From an uncultured Coriobacteriaceae bacterium (GTDB taxonomy: Bacteria > Actinomycetota > Coriobacteriia > Coriobacteriales > QAMH01), in the NCBI GenBank assembly GCA_900544245.1, contig UQUH01000038.1, forward strand, positions 1-17,049: a DNA stretch of 17,049 nucleotides. Reading direction: 5' to 3'. Position 1 is the first letter of the stretch, and the number at the start of each line of letters is the position of its first letter. The notes beneath the pieces were generated by a model. That model had not been told where the DNA came from. It did not search any database and was given only the letters and a program-made list of their open reading frames with translations. The translations under genes were made by a program, and so were the position numbers. Shown one piece after another: positions 7,050 through 13,730 of this stretch.

Positions 7050-7080
7050 TGAGACAGATGTGTCTGTCCAATCTGCCTCA
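7050..7080 (-). repeat. Type-2 TGAGACA palindromic repeat (31 nt), copy 1
   Basis: The reverse complement matches 11305-11335 at 27 of 31 positions with no gaps. It is built of 10-nt arms (TGAGACAGAT and ATCTGCCTCA) around an 11-nt loop whose minus-strand reading is TGGACAGACAC. It sits just after the operon terminator and upstream of the rhodanese gene. Confidence 0.7.
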
Positions 7081-7097
7081 TGCTCTCGTTCTGCTGC

Positions 7098-7103
7098 TAA
7101 AAT
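7098..7103 (+). promoter_or_regulatory. Possible -10 box for the rhodanese gene
   Basis: TAAAAT, 36 nt before the ATG at 7139 and downstream of the terminator at 7012-7047, so the rhodanese gene needs its own promoter about here. No convincing -35 box; the adjacent repeat 7050-7080 occupies the region where one would lie. Confidence 0.35.
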
Positions 7104-7138
7104 GAAATCATCGTTACCGACTATAAAAGGAGGTTCCC

Positions 7139-7489
7139 ATGAGCTACGAAATCGTCGATGCGGATTACGTGCTCGAGCACCTTGGCAAGATGCCCATCCT
7201 GGACGTGCGTCCCAAGGACATGTACCTGGAAAGTCGCATTCCCGGTGCGCTCTCGGCCCCGCTTCTGGAAGCCAAGGAAGCCCCGGAGGACACGACCGAG
7301 TTCTTCCTGCGCGAGGTTCTCGACGCGGGGATTGACCCCACCAAGGACTTCATTGTCTACTGCTATGATGGCGGCCTTGCCCGCGAGGCCTGCGATCTGC
7401 TCGAGAATGCCGGAAACACCTGCCAGAAGTGCTATGCAGGCAGCTGGGTCGATTGGATTTCCGACTCCTCACGTCCCGTCGAGAAATAA
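7139..7489 (+). CDS. Single-domain rhodanese-like protein
   Basis: 116 residues, one rhodanese domain. The N-terminal motif PILDVRPKDMYLESRIPGAL is the family's substrate-strand signature (DVR ... HIPGA), and the active cysteine is C75 in IVYCYDGGLA, followed by the GSWVDW motif near the end. Rhodaneses move sulfane sulfur from a persulfide on this cysteine to acceptors such as cyanide, thiols or cofactor enzymes. The active loop CYDGGLA has no Arg or Lys, unlike typical CRxGxR loops, so the acceptor may differ. A strong AAAGGAGG (7126-7133) precedes the ATG by 5 nt. It is separated from the molybdoenzyme genes by a terminator. A role in supplying sulfur for the nearby molybdenum or Fe-S cofactors is possible but unproven. 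Confidence 0.88.
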   Translation: MSYEIVDADYVLEHLGKMPILDVRPKDMYLESRIPGALSAPLLEAKEAPEDTTEFFLREVLDAGIDPTKDFIVYCYDGGLAREACDLLENAGNTCQKCYAGSWVDWISDSSRPVEK

Positions 7490-7517
7490 GACAAAAGCAG
7501 CCCGGCGCGTTTTGTCT
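7489..7517. repeat. Inverted repeat related to the TGTCTCAT repeats
   Basis: AGACAAAA (7489-7496) pairs with TTTTGTCT (7510-7517) around a 13-nt loop; CAT follows, giving the shared edge TGTCTCAT. It starts on the last base of the rhodanese stop codon and runs into the terminator at 7523. It may be a further, diverged member of the repeat family. Confidence 0.45.
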
Positions 7518-7522
7518 CATCG

Positions 7523-7558
7523 AGCGGCCCTCGGAGAAATCCGGGGGTCGCTTTCTAT
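7523..7558. terminator. Terminator between convergent rhodanese and aminotransferase genes
   Basis: A 12-bp stem (7523-7534 with 7541-7552, two G-T wobbles), loop AGAAAT, then TTTCTATTT. The hairpin lies only 2 nt from the aminotransferase stop codon (7555-7557 on the minus strand). It shares the stem sequence GCGGCCCTCGG and the preceding TGTCTCAT with the terminator at 7012-7047 (20 of 22 positions at 7003-7024 versus 7513-7534). Confidence 0.8.
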
Positions 7559-8841
7559 TTCTCCATGAGCTTCTCGAGGGCGGTCATACGTGCGCAGACG
7601 GTGAATATGCGTGCCGCCTGCTCGAGCTCTTCGATGCTCGGGAAGCTCGGGGCGATGCGGATGTTGGAGTCACGCGGGTCGTTGCCGTACGGCCAGGTCG
7701 CACCAGCGCCCGTCAACGCAACACCCGCCTCCCTGGCCTTGGCCACGGTTTCCTTGGCCGTGCCGTCAAGACCGGTGAAGCTGATGAAGTAGCCACCACG
7801 TGGACGCGTCCACGTGCCGATGCCCGTGCCGCCCAGGTCCTCGTCGAAGATATCGAGCACGCGCTCGAAGCGCGGACGCAGAAGCTCTGCGTGCTTGCCC
7901 ATGTGCGCAGCGATTCCCTCGGCGTCCTTCAGGAAGCGTACGTGGCGCAGCTGGTTGAACTTGTCGAACCCGATGGTCTGTGCCCCCATGCTCGCGAGCA
8001 TCTCATCCACGTTGGCGACGCTCGACACGAAGGCGGATATGCCCGCTCCGGGAAAGGTCACCTTGGAGGTCGAGCAGAACTCGAAGACCATGTCGGGATG
8101 GCCTGCCTCGGCGCACGCGTTGATGATGTTGAGGACATGGTCCTGGAGCGTCGGGTCGTCGTAGAGATGGTGTACGGTGTAGGCGTTGTCCCAGAAGATC
8201 CTGAAGTCGCTGGCGGCCGGCTCGAGTGCGGCCAGCCCACGTACGACTTCGTCCGAGTACGTGTAGCCGCAGGGGTTCGAGTACTGGGGGACGCACCAGA
8301 TGCCCTTGACCGCTGGGTCTGCCACGAGGCGCGCGATCTCGGCAACGTCCGGGCCGTCCTCGCCCAGCTCGATGGGGAGCATCTCGATGCCGAAGTGCTC
8401 GCAGATGGCGAAATGACGGTCATATCCCGGGCTCGGACAAATAAACTTGACGTGATCGAGCTTGCTCCAGGGCGCCTGACCGCCCAATCCCGTTATCCAG
8501 GCCCGCGCAATGGTGTCGAACATGATGTTGAGGCTCGAGCCTCCGCATATCACGACCTGCTCCGGCGTGACGTCGAGCATGTCAGCGATGAGTGCGCGGG
8601 CCTCGGGCAGGCCGGCGAGCACGCCGTAGTTACGGCAGTCCGTGCCATCGTCTGCGAGGTAGTCGGCCTCTGAGTTCACGCAATCGAGCAGCGGCATGCT
8701 CAGCTCGAGCTGGGCGGGGCTCGGTTTGCCGCGGGCCATATTGAGTTCGAGACCTAGTGCGCAATACCGCTCGTACTGCCGTGCAAGCTCGTCGTAGAGC
8801 TCGCGCATCTCGCCTGCGCCCATGTCCTTGTACTCAGTCAT
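7555..8841 (-). CDS. PLP-dependent aminotransferase, class I/II fold (AspT / Aminotran_MocR type)
   Basis: 428 residues. It resembles the actinobacterial aspartate aminotransferase group (PF12897-type): an N-terminal stretch LELNMARGKPSPAQLELS, the cofactor-phosphate motif CGGSSLN, the YSNPCGYTYS and DNAYTVHHL segments that hold the pyridoxal ring, and the Schiff-base lysine K260 in STSKVTFPGAG. It would exchange amino groups between aspartate (or a similar amino acid) and 2-oxoglutarate in the cytoplasm; the exact substrate is inferred. The start at 8841 is preferred because GGAGG lies upstream, while the upstream ATG at 8880 overlaps a TATAAT box and has no ribosome site. It is divergent from the riboflavin transporter operon and converges on the rhodanese gene. 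Confidence 0.92.
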   Translation of the reverse strand: MTEYKDMGAGEMRELYDELARQYERYCALGLELNMARGKPSPAQLELSMPLLDCVNSEADYLADDGTDCRNYGVLAGLPEARALIADMLDVTPEQVVICGGSSLNIMFDTIARAWITGLGGQAPWSKLDHVKFICPSPGYDRHFAICEHFGIEMLPIELGEDGPDVAEIARLVADPAVKGIWCVPQYSNPCGYTYSDEVVRGLAALEPAASDFRIFWDNAYTVHHLYDDPTLQDHVLNIINACAEAGHPDMVFEFCSTSKVTFPGAGISAFVSSVANVDEMLASMGAQTIGFDKFNQLRHVRFLKDAEGIAAHMGKHAELLRPRFERVLDIFDEDLGGTGIGTWTRPRGGYFISFTGLDGTAKETVAKAREAGVALTGAGATWPYGNDPRDSNIRIAPSFPSIEELEQAARIFTVCARMTALEKLMEK

Positions 8842-8878
8842 TCCCGCTTCTTCCTCCGTGATGAAAATGTCGGCGCCC

Positions 8879-8884
8879 ATTATA
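8879..8884 (-). promoter_or_regulatory. -10 box of the aminotransferase gene
   Basis: Perfect TATAAT on the minus strand, about 38 nt before the chosen start at 8841. No good -35 hexamer is visible at the usual distance. Confidence 0.5.
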
Positions 8885-8895
8885 GACGCAATGGC

Positions 8896-8901
8896 TATAA
8901 T
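8896..8901 (+). promoter_or_regulatory. -10 box of the FMN riboswitch / ribU operon
   Basis: Perfect TATAAT on the plus strand; transcription would begin around 8908, just before the riboswitch. The divergent -10 box of the aminotransferase lies only 11 nt away. No clear -35 hexamer. Confidence 0.55.
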
Positions 8902-8914
8902 GAACGACGCATCT

Positions 8915-9045
8915 GTTCAAGGCGGGGTGGAATTCCCCACCGGCGGTGAGCGACCTTCGTGTCGTGCAGCCCGCTAACTTCCCTCGGGGAGCCGATCCAG
9001 GGCGAATCTGGAGCCGACGGTCATAGTCCGGATGAGAGAGCAGAA
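8915..9045 (+). promoter_or_regulatory. FMN riboswitch (RFN element)
   Basis: The conserved RFN blocks appear in order: GGCGGGGTGGAATTCCCCAC (8921-8940), CGGCGGTGAGC (8941-8951), GCAGCCCGC (about 8966-8974), GGGCGAATCTGGAGCCGACGG (in parts from 9000 to 9020) and AGTCCGGATGAGAGAGCA (9025-9042). The RNA binds FMN and shuts down riboflavin genes when FMN is plentiful. AAAGGAG (9044-9050), the ribosome site of ribU, directly follows the aptamer and no terminator hairpin with a T-run lies between, so control is probably at translation initiation (inference). Confidence 0.95.
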
Positions 9046-9059
9046 AGGAGCGGATCACT

Positions 9060-9641
9060 ATGTCCGAAATCTCTCACGCAGGCGGGAGCGTCACCCCGCA
9101 GCAATCACGTAAGGCCGCATGGAGCACGCGCAAGCTCGTCCTGCTCGCGCTTTTCACGGCGCTTTCGCTCATCCTGTCCTTCATCGAGGCGCCGATTTTT
9201 CCCGCGGCACCGTTTCTGAAGTACGACCCGTCTGCCATCATCGCGGGCTTTGCCGCGTGCGGTCTGGGAGTTGGCGCGGGCCTGCTCGTGGGCGTTGCCT
9301 CGGCTGCTATCCACGGTCTCATCATGGGAGACCCCTGGGGATCGCTCATGACCATCATCGCCGTGGCATGCTGGATCGTGCCAATGGCGCTCATCTATCG
9401 CACCAAGAGGACGCGCACGACGCTTCTCGTCGGCATCATCGTCGGGTCCGTCCTTTCGCTGGCTGGTGCCATCGTGGGCAACCTGCTCATCACGCCCATA
9501 TACACGGGGACGGACGTGGCTACGGTCGCCGCCATGATCATTCCCATCCTGCTTCCCTTCAACGCGCTCAAGATCGTCATCAACGACGTACTCGCCTTCG
9601 TGCTCTACAAACCGGTCGAGAACCTCATGTCCAAGGACTAG
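9060..9641 (+). CDS. ribU: Riboflavin transporter, ECF substrate-binding (S) component
   Basis: 193 residues, highly hydrophobic with about six membrane segments after a short polar N-terminus (1-22). RibU-typical motifs are FLKYDPSAI (about 53-61), where riboflavin binds, and NALK plus the final helix near the end. The protein captures riboflavin and hands it across the membrane with the EcfA/EcfT energising module. The FMN riboswitch directly upstream confirms the substrate. AAAGGAG lies 9 nt before the ATG. It is followed after 3 nt by ecfA1. The EcfT subunit needed to complete the transporter is not in this window. Confidence 0.95.
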   Translation: MSEISHAGGSVTPQQSRKAAWSTRKLVLLALFTALSLILSFIEAPIFPAAPFLKYDPSAIIAGFAACGLGVGAGLLVGVASAAIHGLIMGDPWGSLMTIIAVACWIVPMALIYRTKRTRTTLLVGIIVGSVLSLAGAIVGNLLITPIYTGTDVATVAAMIIPILLPFNALKIVINDVLAFVLYKPVENLMSKD

Positions 9642-9644
9642 TCC

Positions 9645-10496
9645 ATGAATGAAGGCCTCGACAATCCAGGCAAGATCTCGCTCGATCACGTCTCGTTTTC
9701 GTACAAGGCAGATGCACCGAACGTGCTCGACGATATCTGCCTGGATATCGAAGCCGGTCAGTTCGTCGCCGTGCTCGGCGCAAACGGATCGGGTAAGTCG
9801 ACGCTGGCCAAGCACATCAACGCGTTGCTCGTGCCCACGGCCGGACGTGTCATGGTGGGCGGCCGTGACACGCATCGCGAGGAGGACGTCCTCGCCATCC
9901 GCGAGGCAGCCGGCATGGTGTTCCAGAACCCCGATAACCAGGCCGTGGCTTCCATCGTGCGCGATGACGTCGCCTTCGGGCCCGAGAACCTGGGTCTTGC
10001 GCCCGACGAGATTCGCGCGCGTGTCGATGAGGCGCTGGCCGTCGTCGCCATGCAGGGCCATGCGGAGGAGGAAATCGCGAACCTTTCGGGTGGTCAGAAG
10101 CAGCGCATCGCCATTGCCGGCGTGCTCGCCATGCGTCCGCGGATTCTCATACTCGATGAGCCGGGCGCCATGCTCGATGCCCGCGGTAGGCGCGGCATCA
10201 CGCGCGTCGCTCACGAGCTCAACGCTGGCGGGATGACCGTCGTGCTCATCACGCACTTCATGGAAGACGCACTCGGTGCCGATCATGTCGTCGTGCTCGA
10301 TGCAGGTCGCATCGCGCTCGAGGGCACGCCCGACGAGGTCTTCACCGATGCCGCGGCCCTGCGCGCCTTGCGCCTCGAACTTCCCTTCTCGATCCGGCTT
10401 GCCGAGGATCTGCGCAAGCGGGGGTTCGAAGTGGGGATGGGACTTTCCGAAGCCGTACTGGAGGAGGAGCTATGCCAGTTGCTTTCGAACAGGTGA
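9645..10496 (+). CDS. ecfA1: ECF transporter ATPase subunit EcfA1
   Basis: 283 residues. Walker A GANGSGKST (45-53), Q-loop in VFQNPDNQ, signature LSGGQKQR (147-154), Walker B ILILDEPGAMLD with D171 and catalytic E172, and the H-loop in ITHFMED. The DEPGAMLDARGR block is the EcfA1-type variant of the D-loop. It hydrolyses ATP on the cytoplasmic face to drive riboflavin uptake by RibU. AAGGA (9633-9637) inside the ribU end serves as ribosome site. Its 3' end overlaps the start of ecfA2 by 25 nt, so the two are translationally coupled. Confidence 0.93.
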   Translation: MNEGLDNPGKISLDHVSFSYKADAPNVLDDICLDIEAGQFVAVLGANGSGKSTLAKHINALLVPTAGRVMVGGRDTHREEDVLAIREAAGMVFQNPDNQAVASIVRDDVAFGPENLGLAPDEIRARVDEALAVVAMQGHAEEEIANLSGGQKQRIAIAGVLAMRPRILILDEPGAMLDARGRRGITRVAHELNAGGMTVVLITHFMEDALGADHVVVLDAGRIALEGTPDEVFTDAAALRALRLELPFSIRLAEDLRKRGFEVGMGLSEAVLEEELCQLLSNR

Positions 10497-11353
10497 GCTT
10501 CTCTTACGATGGCGAGCGCGATGCTCTCGAGAACATCGACCTCGTTGTGGACGATGGCGAGTTCCTGGGCGTCATCGGCCATACCGGATCGGGCAAGTCG
10601 ACGCTCGTCCAGCTCATGAACGCCCTGCTCGTTCCCACGGCAGGGCGGGTGCTCGTCGATGGCATGGACACGCGTGAGCGCAAGTTGCGTCGCAAAGTGC
10701 GCACGACGGTCGGCCTCGCCTTCCAGTATCCGGAAACCCAGCTCTTTGCCAATACGGTTGCCGAGGATGTGGCCTTCGGTCCTCGCAATCTGGATCTACC
10801 CGATGGCGAGGTGGACCGACGCGTGCGAGAGGCGCTCGAGCGTGTGGGCATGGATTATGCGGAAGTCGCCCAACGCAGTCCCTTTGACCTTTCCGGCGGC
10901 CAGCAGCGCAGGGTCGCCCTCGCCGGCATTCTCGCAATGGAACCACGGGTACTCGTGCTCGACGAGCCAGCCGCCGGCATGGACCCGGCGACGGTGTCCG
11001 AGATTCGCGCTTACCTGCGCGAGCTCAACGACCAGGGCCTCACCATCGTGCTCGTGTCGCATTCGATGGACGATGTTGCCGAGCTTTGCTCGCGCATTAT
11101 CGTGCTCGATCACGGCACGCTGCACATGCAGGGGACGCCGGCCGAGCTGTTCACGGCGCAAAACGCCGCCGAGCTTCGTCGCATCAACCTCGGTGTGCCC
11201 CGTGCGACCAAGTTTGCCCTAGAATTGGCAGAGCGCGGGCTCGAGATGCCCGACCCGATTCTCGACGAACGGCAACTCGTCGAAGCATTGGTCGACCTGC
11301 GCAATGAGACACATTGGACAGGTACATCTGTCTCATTCGAACAGAAAGGATGA
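10472..11353 (+). CDS. ecfA2: ECF transporter ATPase subunit EcfA2
   Basis: 293 residues. Walker A GHTGSGKST (36-44), Q-loop FQYPETQLF, signature LSGGQQRR (140-147), Walker B VLVLDEPAAGMDP with D164 and E165, H-loop VSHSMDD. It pairs with EcfA1 as the ATPase heterodimer. GGAGGAG lies just before the ATG at 10472, inside ecfA1. The last about 16 residues (NETHWTGTSVSFEQKG) are encoded by the 31-nt repeat at 11305-11335 and the bases after it, so the C-terminus looks acquired from a repeat insertion. No ecfT follows, unlike common ecfA1-ecfA2-ecfT clusters. Confidence 0.93.
   Translation: MPVAFEQVSFSYDGERDALENIDLVVDDGEFLGVIGHTGSGKSTLVQLMNALLVPTAGRVLVDGMDTRERKLRRKVRTTVGLAFQYPETQLFANTVAEDVAFGPRNLDLPDGEVDRRVREALERVGMDYAEVAQRSPFDLSGGQQRRVALAGILAMEPRVLVLDEPAAGMDPATVSEIRAYLRELNDQGLTIVLVSHSMDDVAELCSRIIVLDHGTLHMQGTPAELFTAQNAAELRRINLGVPRATKFALELAERGLEMPDPILDERQLVEALVDLRNETHWTGTSVSFEQKG
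11305..11335 (+). repeat. Type-2 TGAGACA palindromic repeat (31 nt), copy 2, inside the ecfA2 3' end
   Basis: Matches the reverse complement of 7050-7080 at 27 of 31 positions. The arms TGAGACACAT and ATCTGTCTCA have one mismatch, with loop TGGACAGGTAC; flanking AA/TT extends the pairing by two bases. It lies within the coding end of ecfA2 and about 10 nt before the ribosome site of the next gene. Confidence 0.75.
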
Positions 11354-11360
11354 CGTGGCC

Positions 11361-11762
11361 ATGGCGGAAATCTCAACCGAGCTCGACCAGCTTTCGGTTG
11401 CGCTCATCCAGACGACGATTGACATGCTCGACGTGCATGACGACGTCCCCGTCATGCTCGCGGTGGATTGCGATGACGAGCTCTTGACCTTCGAGGATGA
11501 CACACCCGATGGTTGCTATCGCGCCGCACGCGAGCAGGTGCGATCCTATGGCAAGGACTGCGTGCGCTATGCGCTGCTCACCCAAGGTTTCGTACAGGAA
11601 GACGAGACCGATTCCGGCCAACCCGCCCTGCTCTTCGAGTTTGCCGAGCGCGGCATGGACTGCGCCTGGAGCGGTTTCATGCTGTATCGCCGCGACGAAG
11701 ACGGTCATGTCGAGGTAAGTGACCCCATGCCGGCAGGCGAGGAAGAACTCCTTTTCGGGTGA
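11361..11762 (+). CDS. Small acidic protein of unknown function
   Basis: 133 residues; I do not recognise a family. It is acidic, has no signal peptide or membrane segment, and reads like a compact cytoplasmic alpha/beta protein: strand VPVMLAVDCDDELLTF, helix YRAAREQVRSYG, strand VRYALLTQGFVQ, strand ALLFEFAERG, strand GFMLYRRDEDGHVEV. There is no catalytic motif. The ATG at 11361 is chosen because AAAGGA (11345-11350) lies 10 nt upstream. It stands 7 nt after ecfA2, where ecfT would usually be found, so it is probably cotranscribed with the riboflavin transporter genes; typA follows 131 nt later. It cannot replace EcfT, which is a multi-span membrane protein. Confidence 0.7.
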   Translation: MAEISTELDQLSVALIQTTIDMLDVHDDVPVMLAVDCDDELLTFEDDTPDGCYRAAREQVRSYGKDCVRYALLTQGFVQEDETDSGQPALLFEFAERGMDCAWSGFMLYRRDEDGHVEVSDPMPAGEEELLFG

Positions 11763-11843
11763 GGTGCGAGAGTAAGCCTCCCGTCGCCCGTCTTTCTCGT
11801 CCCTCCGCTCCCGCAATGAAATGCTGCGCTGCTGTCTGAAGCA

Positions 11844-11852
11844 TGGTATCCT
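11844..11852 (+). promoter_or_regulatory. Possible extended -10 promoter for typA
   Basis: TGG-TATCCT (TGn followed by a -10-like hexamer at 11847-11852), about 42 nt before the typA start. No -35 match. The rest of the 11763-11893 gap shows no hairpin terminator, so read-through from the riboflavin genes is also possible. Confidence 0.35.
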
Positions 11853-11893
11853 GCAAGGCTGTACGAAACACAGCTGACAACGGGATAACGTCC

Positions 11894-13717
11894 ATGCTTC
11901 AAGAAAACATCCGCAATATCGCCATCATCGCTCACGTCGACCATGGCAAGACCACGTTGGTCGACCGCCTGCTGCAGACCGCTGGCATCTTCCGCGAAAA
12001 CCAGCAGGTCGAGGAGCGCGTCCTGGACTCCAACGATCAGGAGCGCGAGCGTGGCATCACCATCCTCTCCAAAAACGTCTCCATTCGCTATAAGGACGTG
12101 AAGATCAACGTCATCGACACGCCGGGCCACGCCGACTTCGGCGGCGAGGTCGAGCGTGTGCTCAAGATGGCCGATGGCGTCTTGCTACTAGTCGATGCCT
12201 TCGAGGGCCCCATGCCGCAGACGCGTTTCGTTCTCAAGCATGCTCTCAACCTCGATTTGGTTCCCATCGTCGTCATCAACAAGATCGACCGCCCCGGCGC
12301 GCGCCCCGACGAGGTTCTCGATGAGGTCTTCGAGCTCATGCTCGAGCTAGGTGCAAGCGACGAGCAGCTCGACTTCACCACCATCTATGCGAGCGCCATG
12401 AACGGCTACGCGCGGCTCGAGCCCGATGACGGCAACATGGACATGCTGCCGTTGCTCGACGCCATCCTCGAGCATATCCCGGCGCCCGATGTCGACCCGA
12501 ACGGCCCCGTGGCCATGCAGATCTGCACGGTCGACCATTCCGAGTACGTTGGGCGCATCGGCACGGGGCGCCTGTTCTCCGGTTCCATCGAGGCGGGCCA
12601 GCAGGTGCTCGTGCTCAAGAACAACGGCACCGCCCGTTACGAGACAACTGTCAAGCACCTCTACACGTTCGAGGCCCTGGGCCGCGAGGAAGCGCAGAGC
12701 GCCGAAGCCGGCGACATCATCGCAATCGTCGGTGTCGAGGATGCCGACGTGGGCGATGTGGTGACCGACATCGAGAACCCTGTCGAAATGGAGCCCATCG
12801 AGGTCGAGGAGCCGACGCTCTCGGTCATCTTCGAGGCGTCCTCGAGCCCGCTCGTGGGCAAGGAAGGTGACATCGTCGGCGGCCGCCAGCTCAAGGAGCG
12901 CCTGATGCGCGAGGGCGAGGCCAACATCTCGATGCGCATCGAGGAACTCGAGGACAAGAGCGGCATCGAGGTCGCCGGTCGTGGCATCCTGCACCTTTCC
13001 GTGCTCATGGAAACGATGCGTCGCGAGGGCTACGAATTCCAGGTCGGCCGCCCGCGCGTACTCTACAAAACCGTCGATGGCGTGAAGATGGAGCCCATCG
13101 AGGACGCCTCGGTCGAGACGCCGGAGGAGTACGCCGGCAAGATCATCGAACTCTTCGGGACGGCCGGGGGCGAGATGACCAACATGGCGACACACCAGGA
13201 CCAGACGGTGCTGTCCTTCAAGATTCCCACGCGCGGCATCATGGGCCTACGCACCAAGATCCTCAACGCGAGTCACGGCGAGGCCATCTTCAGCCATCGC
13301 TTCTCCGAATACGGGCCCATGCGCGGCGAGCTGGGCGGTCGCAAGAACGGCGCCATGGTCGCCATGCATTCCGACAAGGCCGTCGCCTACGCGCTCGACA
13401 CGCTGCAGCAGCGCGGCACGCTCTACGTCGAGCCTGGTGACGAGTGCTACGAGGGCATGATCGTGGGCGAGAACGCCAAGGAAGGCGACATGGACGTGAA
13501 CGTGTCGAAGACCAAGCAGCTCGGCAACCAACGTGCATCGAGTGCCGACAAGGCGATTATGCTCATCCCGCCGGTCAAGTTCACGCTCGAGGAGGCGCTC
13601 GAGTACATTGCCGATGACGAGCTCGTCGAAATCACCCCCAAGTCCATACGCTTACGCAAGCGTACGCTCGATAAAATTGGAAGAAAGAAGGAACGCGCCC
13701 GTGCGCTGGGCAAGTAA
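11894..13717 (+). CDS. typA: Translational GTPase TypA/BipA
   Basis: 607 residues, the usual length. GTPase motifs: G1 AHVDHGKT (13-20), G2 region RERGITILSKN, G3 DTPGH (75-79), G4 NKID (129-132) and SA in YASAMNG. It is followed by the EF-Tu-like beta barrel, the EF-G-like domains III and V, and the BipA-specific C-terminal domain. Family members bind the 70S ribosome and help 50S assembly and stress or cold adaptation. ATG 11894 fits the standard N-terminus (xxNIRNIAIIAHVDHGKT); an upstream ATG at 11843 would add 17 residues unlike the family and overlap the possible promoter. The ribosome site is weak. A stand-alone ABC ATPase follows after 13 nt. Confidence 0.97.
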   Translation: MLQENIRNIAIIAHVDHGKTTLVDRLLQTAGIFRENQQVEERVLDSNDQERERGITILSKNVSIRYKDVKINVIDTPGHADFGGEVERVLKMADGVLLLVDAFEGPMPQTRFVLKHALNLDLVPIVVINKIDRPGARPDEVLDEVFELMLELGASDEQLDFTTIYASAMNGYARLEPDDGNMDMLPLLDAILEHIPAPDVDPNGPVAMQICTVDHSEYVGRIGTGRLFSGSIEAGQQVLVLKNNGTARYETTVKHLYTFEALGREEAQSAEAGDIIAIVGVEDADVGDVVTDIENPVEMEPIEVEEPTLSVIFEASSSPLVGKEGDIVGGRQLKERLMREGEANISMRIEELEDKSGIEVAGRGILHLSVLMETMRREGYEFQVGRPRVLYKTVDGVKMEPIEDASVETPEEYAGKIIELFGTAGGEMTNMATHQDQTVLSFKIPTRGIMGLRTKILNASHGEAIFSHRFSEYGPMRGELGGRKNGAMVAMHSDKAVAYALDTLQQRGTLYVEPGDECYEGMIVGENAKEGDMDVNVSKTKQLGNQRASSADKAIMLIPPVKFTLEEALEYIADDELVEITPKSIRLRKRTLDKIGRKKERARALGK

Positions 13718-13730
13718 CTAAGGAGCCACC

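Noticed and set aside
6982..7080. CRISPR-like array
   Set aside because: The repeats are palindromic, unevenly spaced, inverted relative to one another and lack regular spacers or cas genes.
9105..10286. 393-residue minus-strand open frame opposite ribU/ecfA1
   Set aside because: It is His/Asp/Arg-rich antisense of conserved transporter genes, with no start signal and no family resemblance.
11304..11360. Longer version of the 133-residue protein starting at ATG 11304
   Set aside because: The extra N-terminus (MRHIGQVHLSHSN...) is translated repeat sequence overlapping ecfA2, with no ribosome site; ATG 11361 has AAAGGA upstream.
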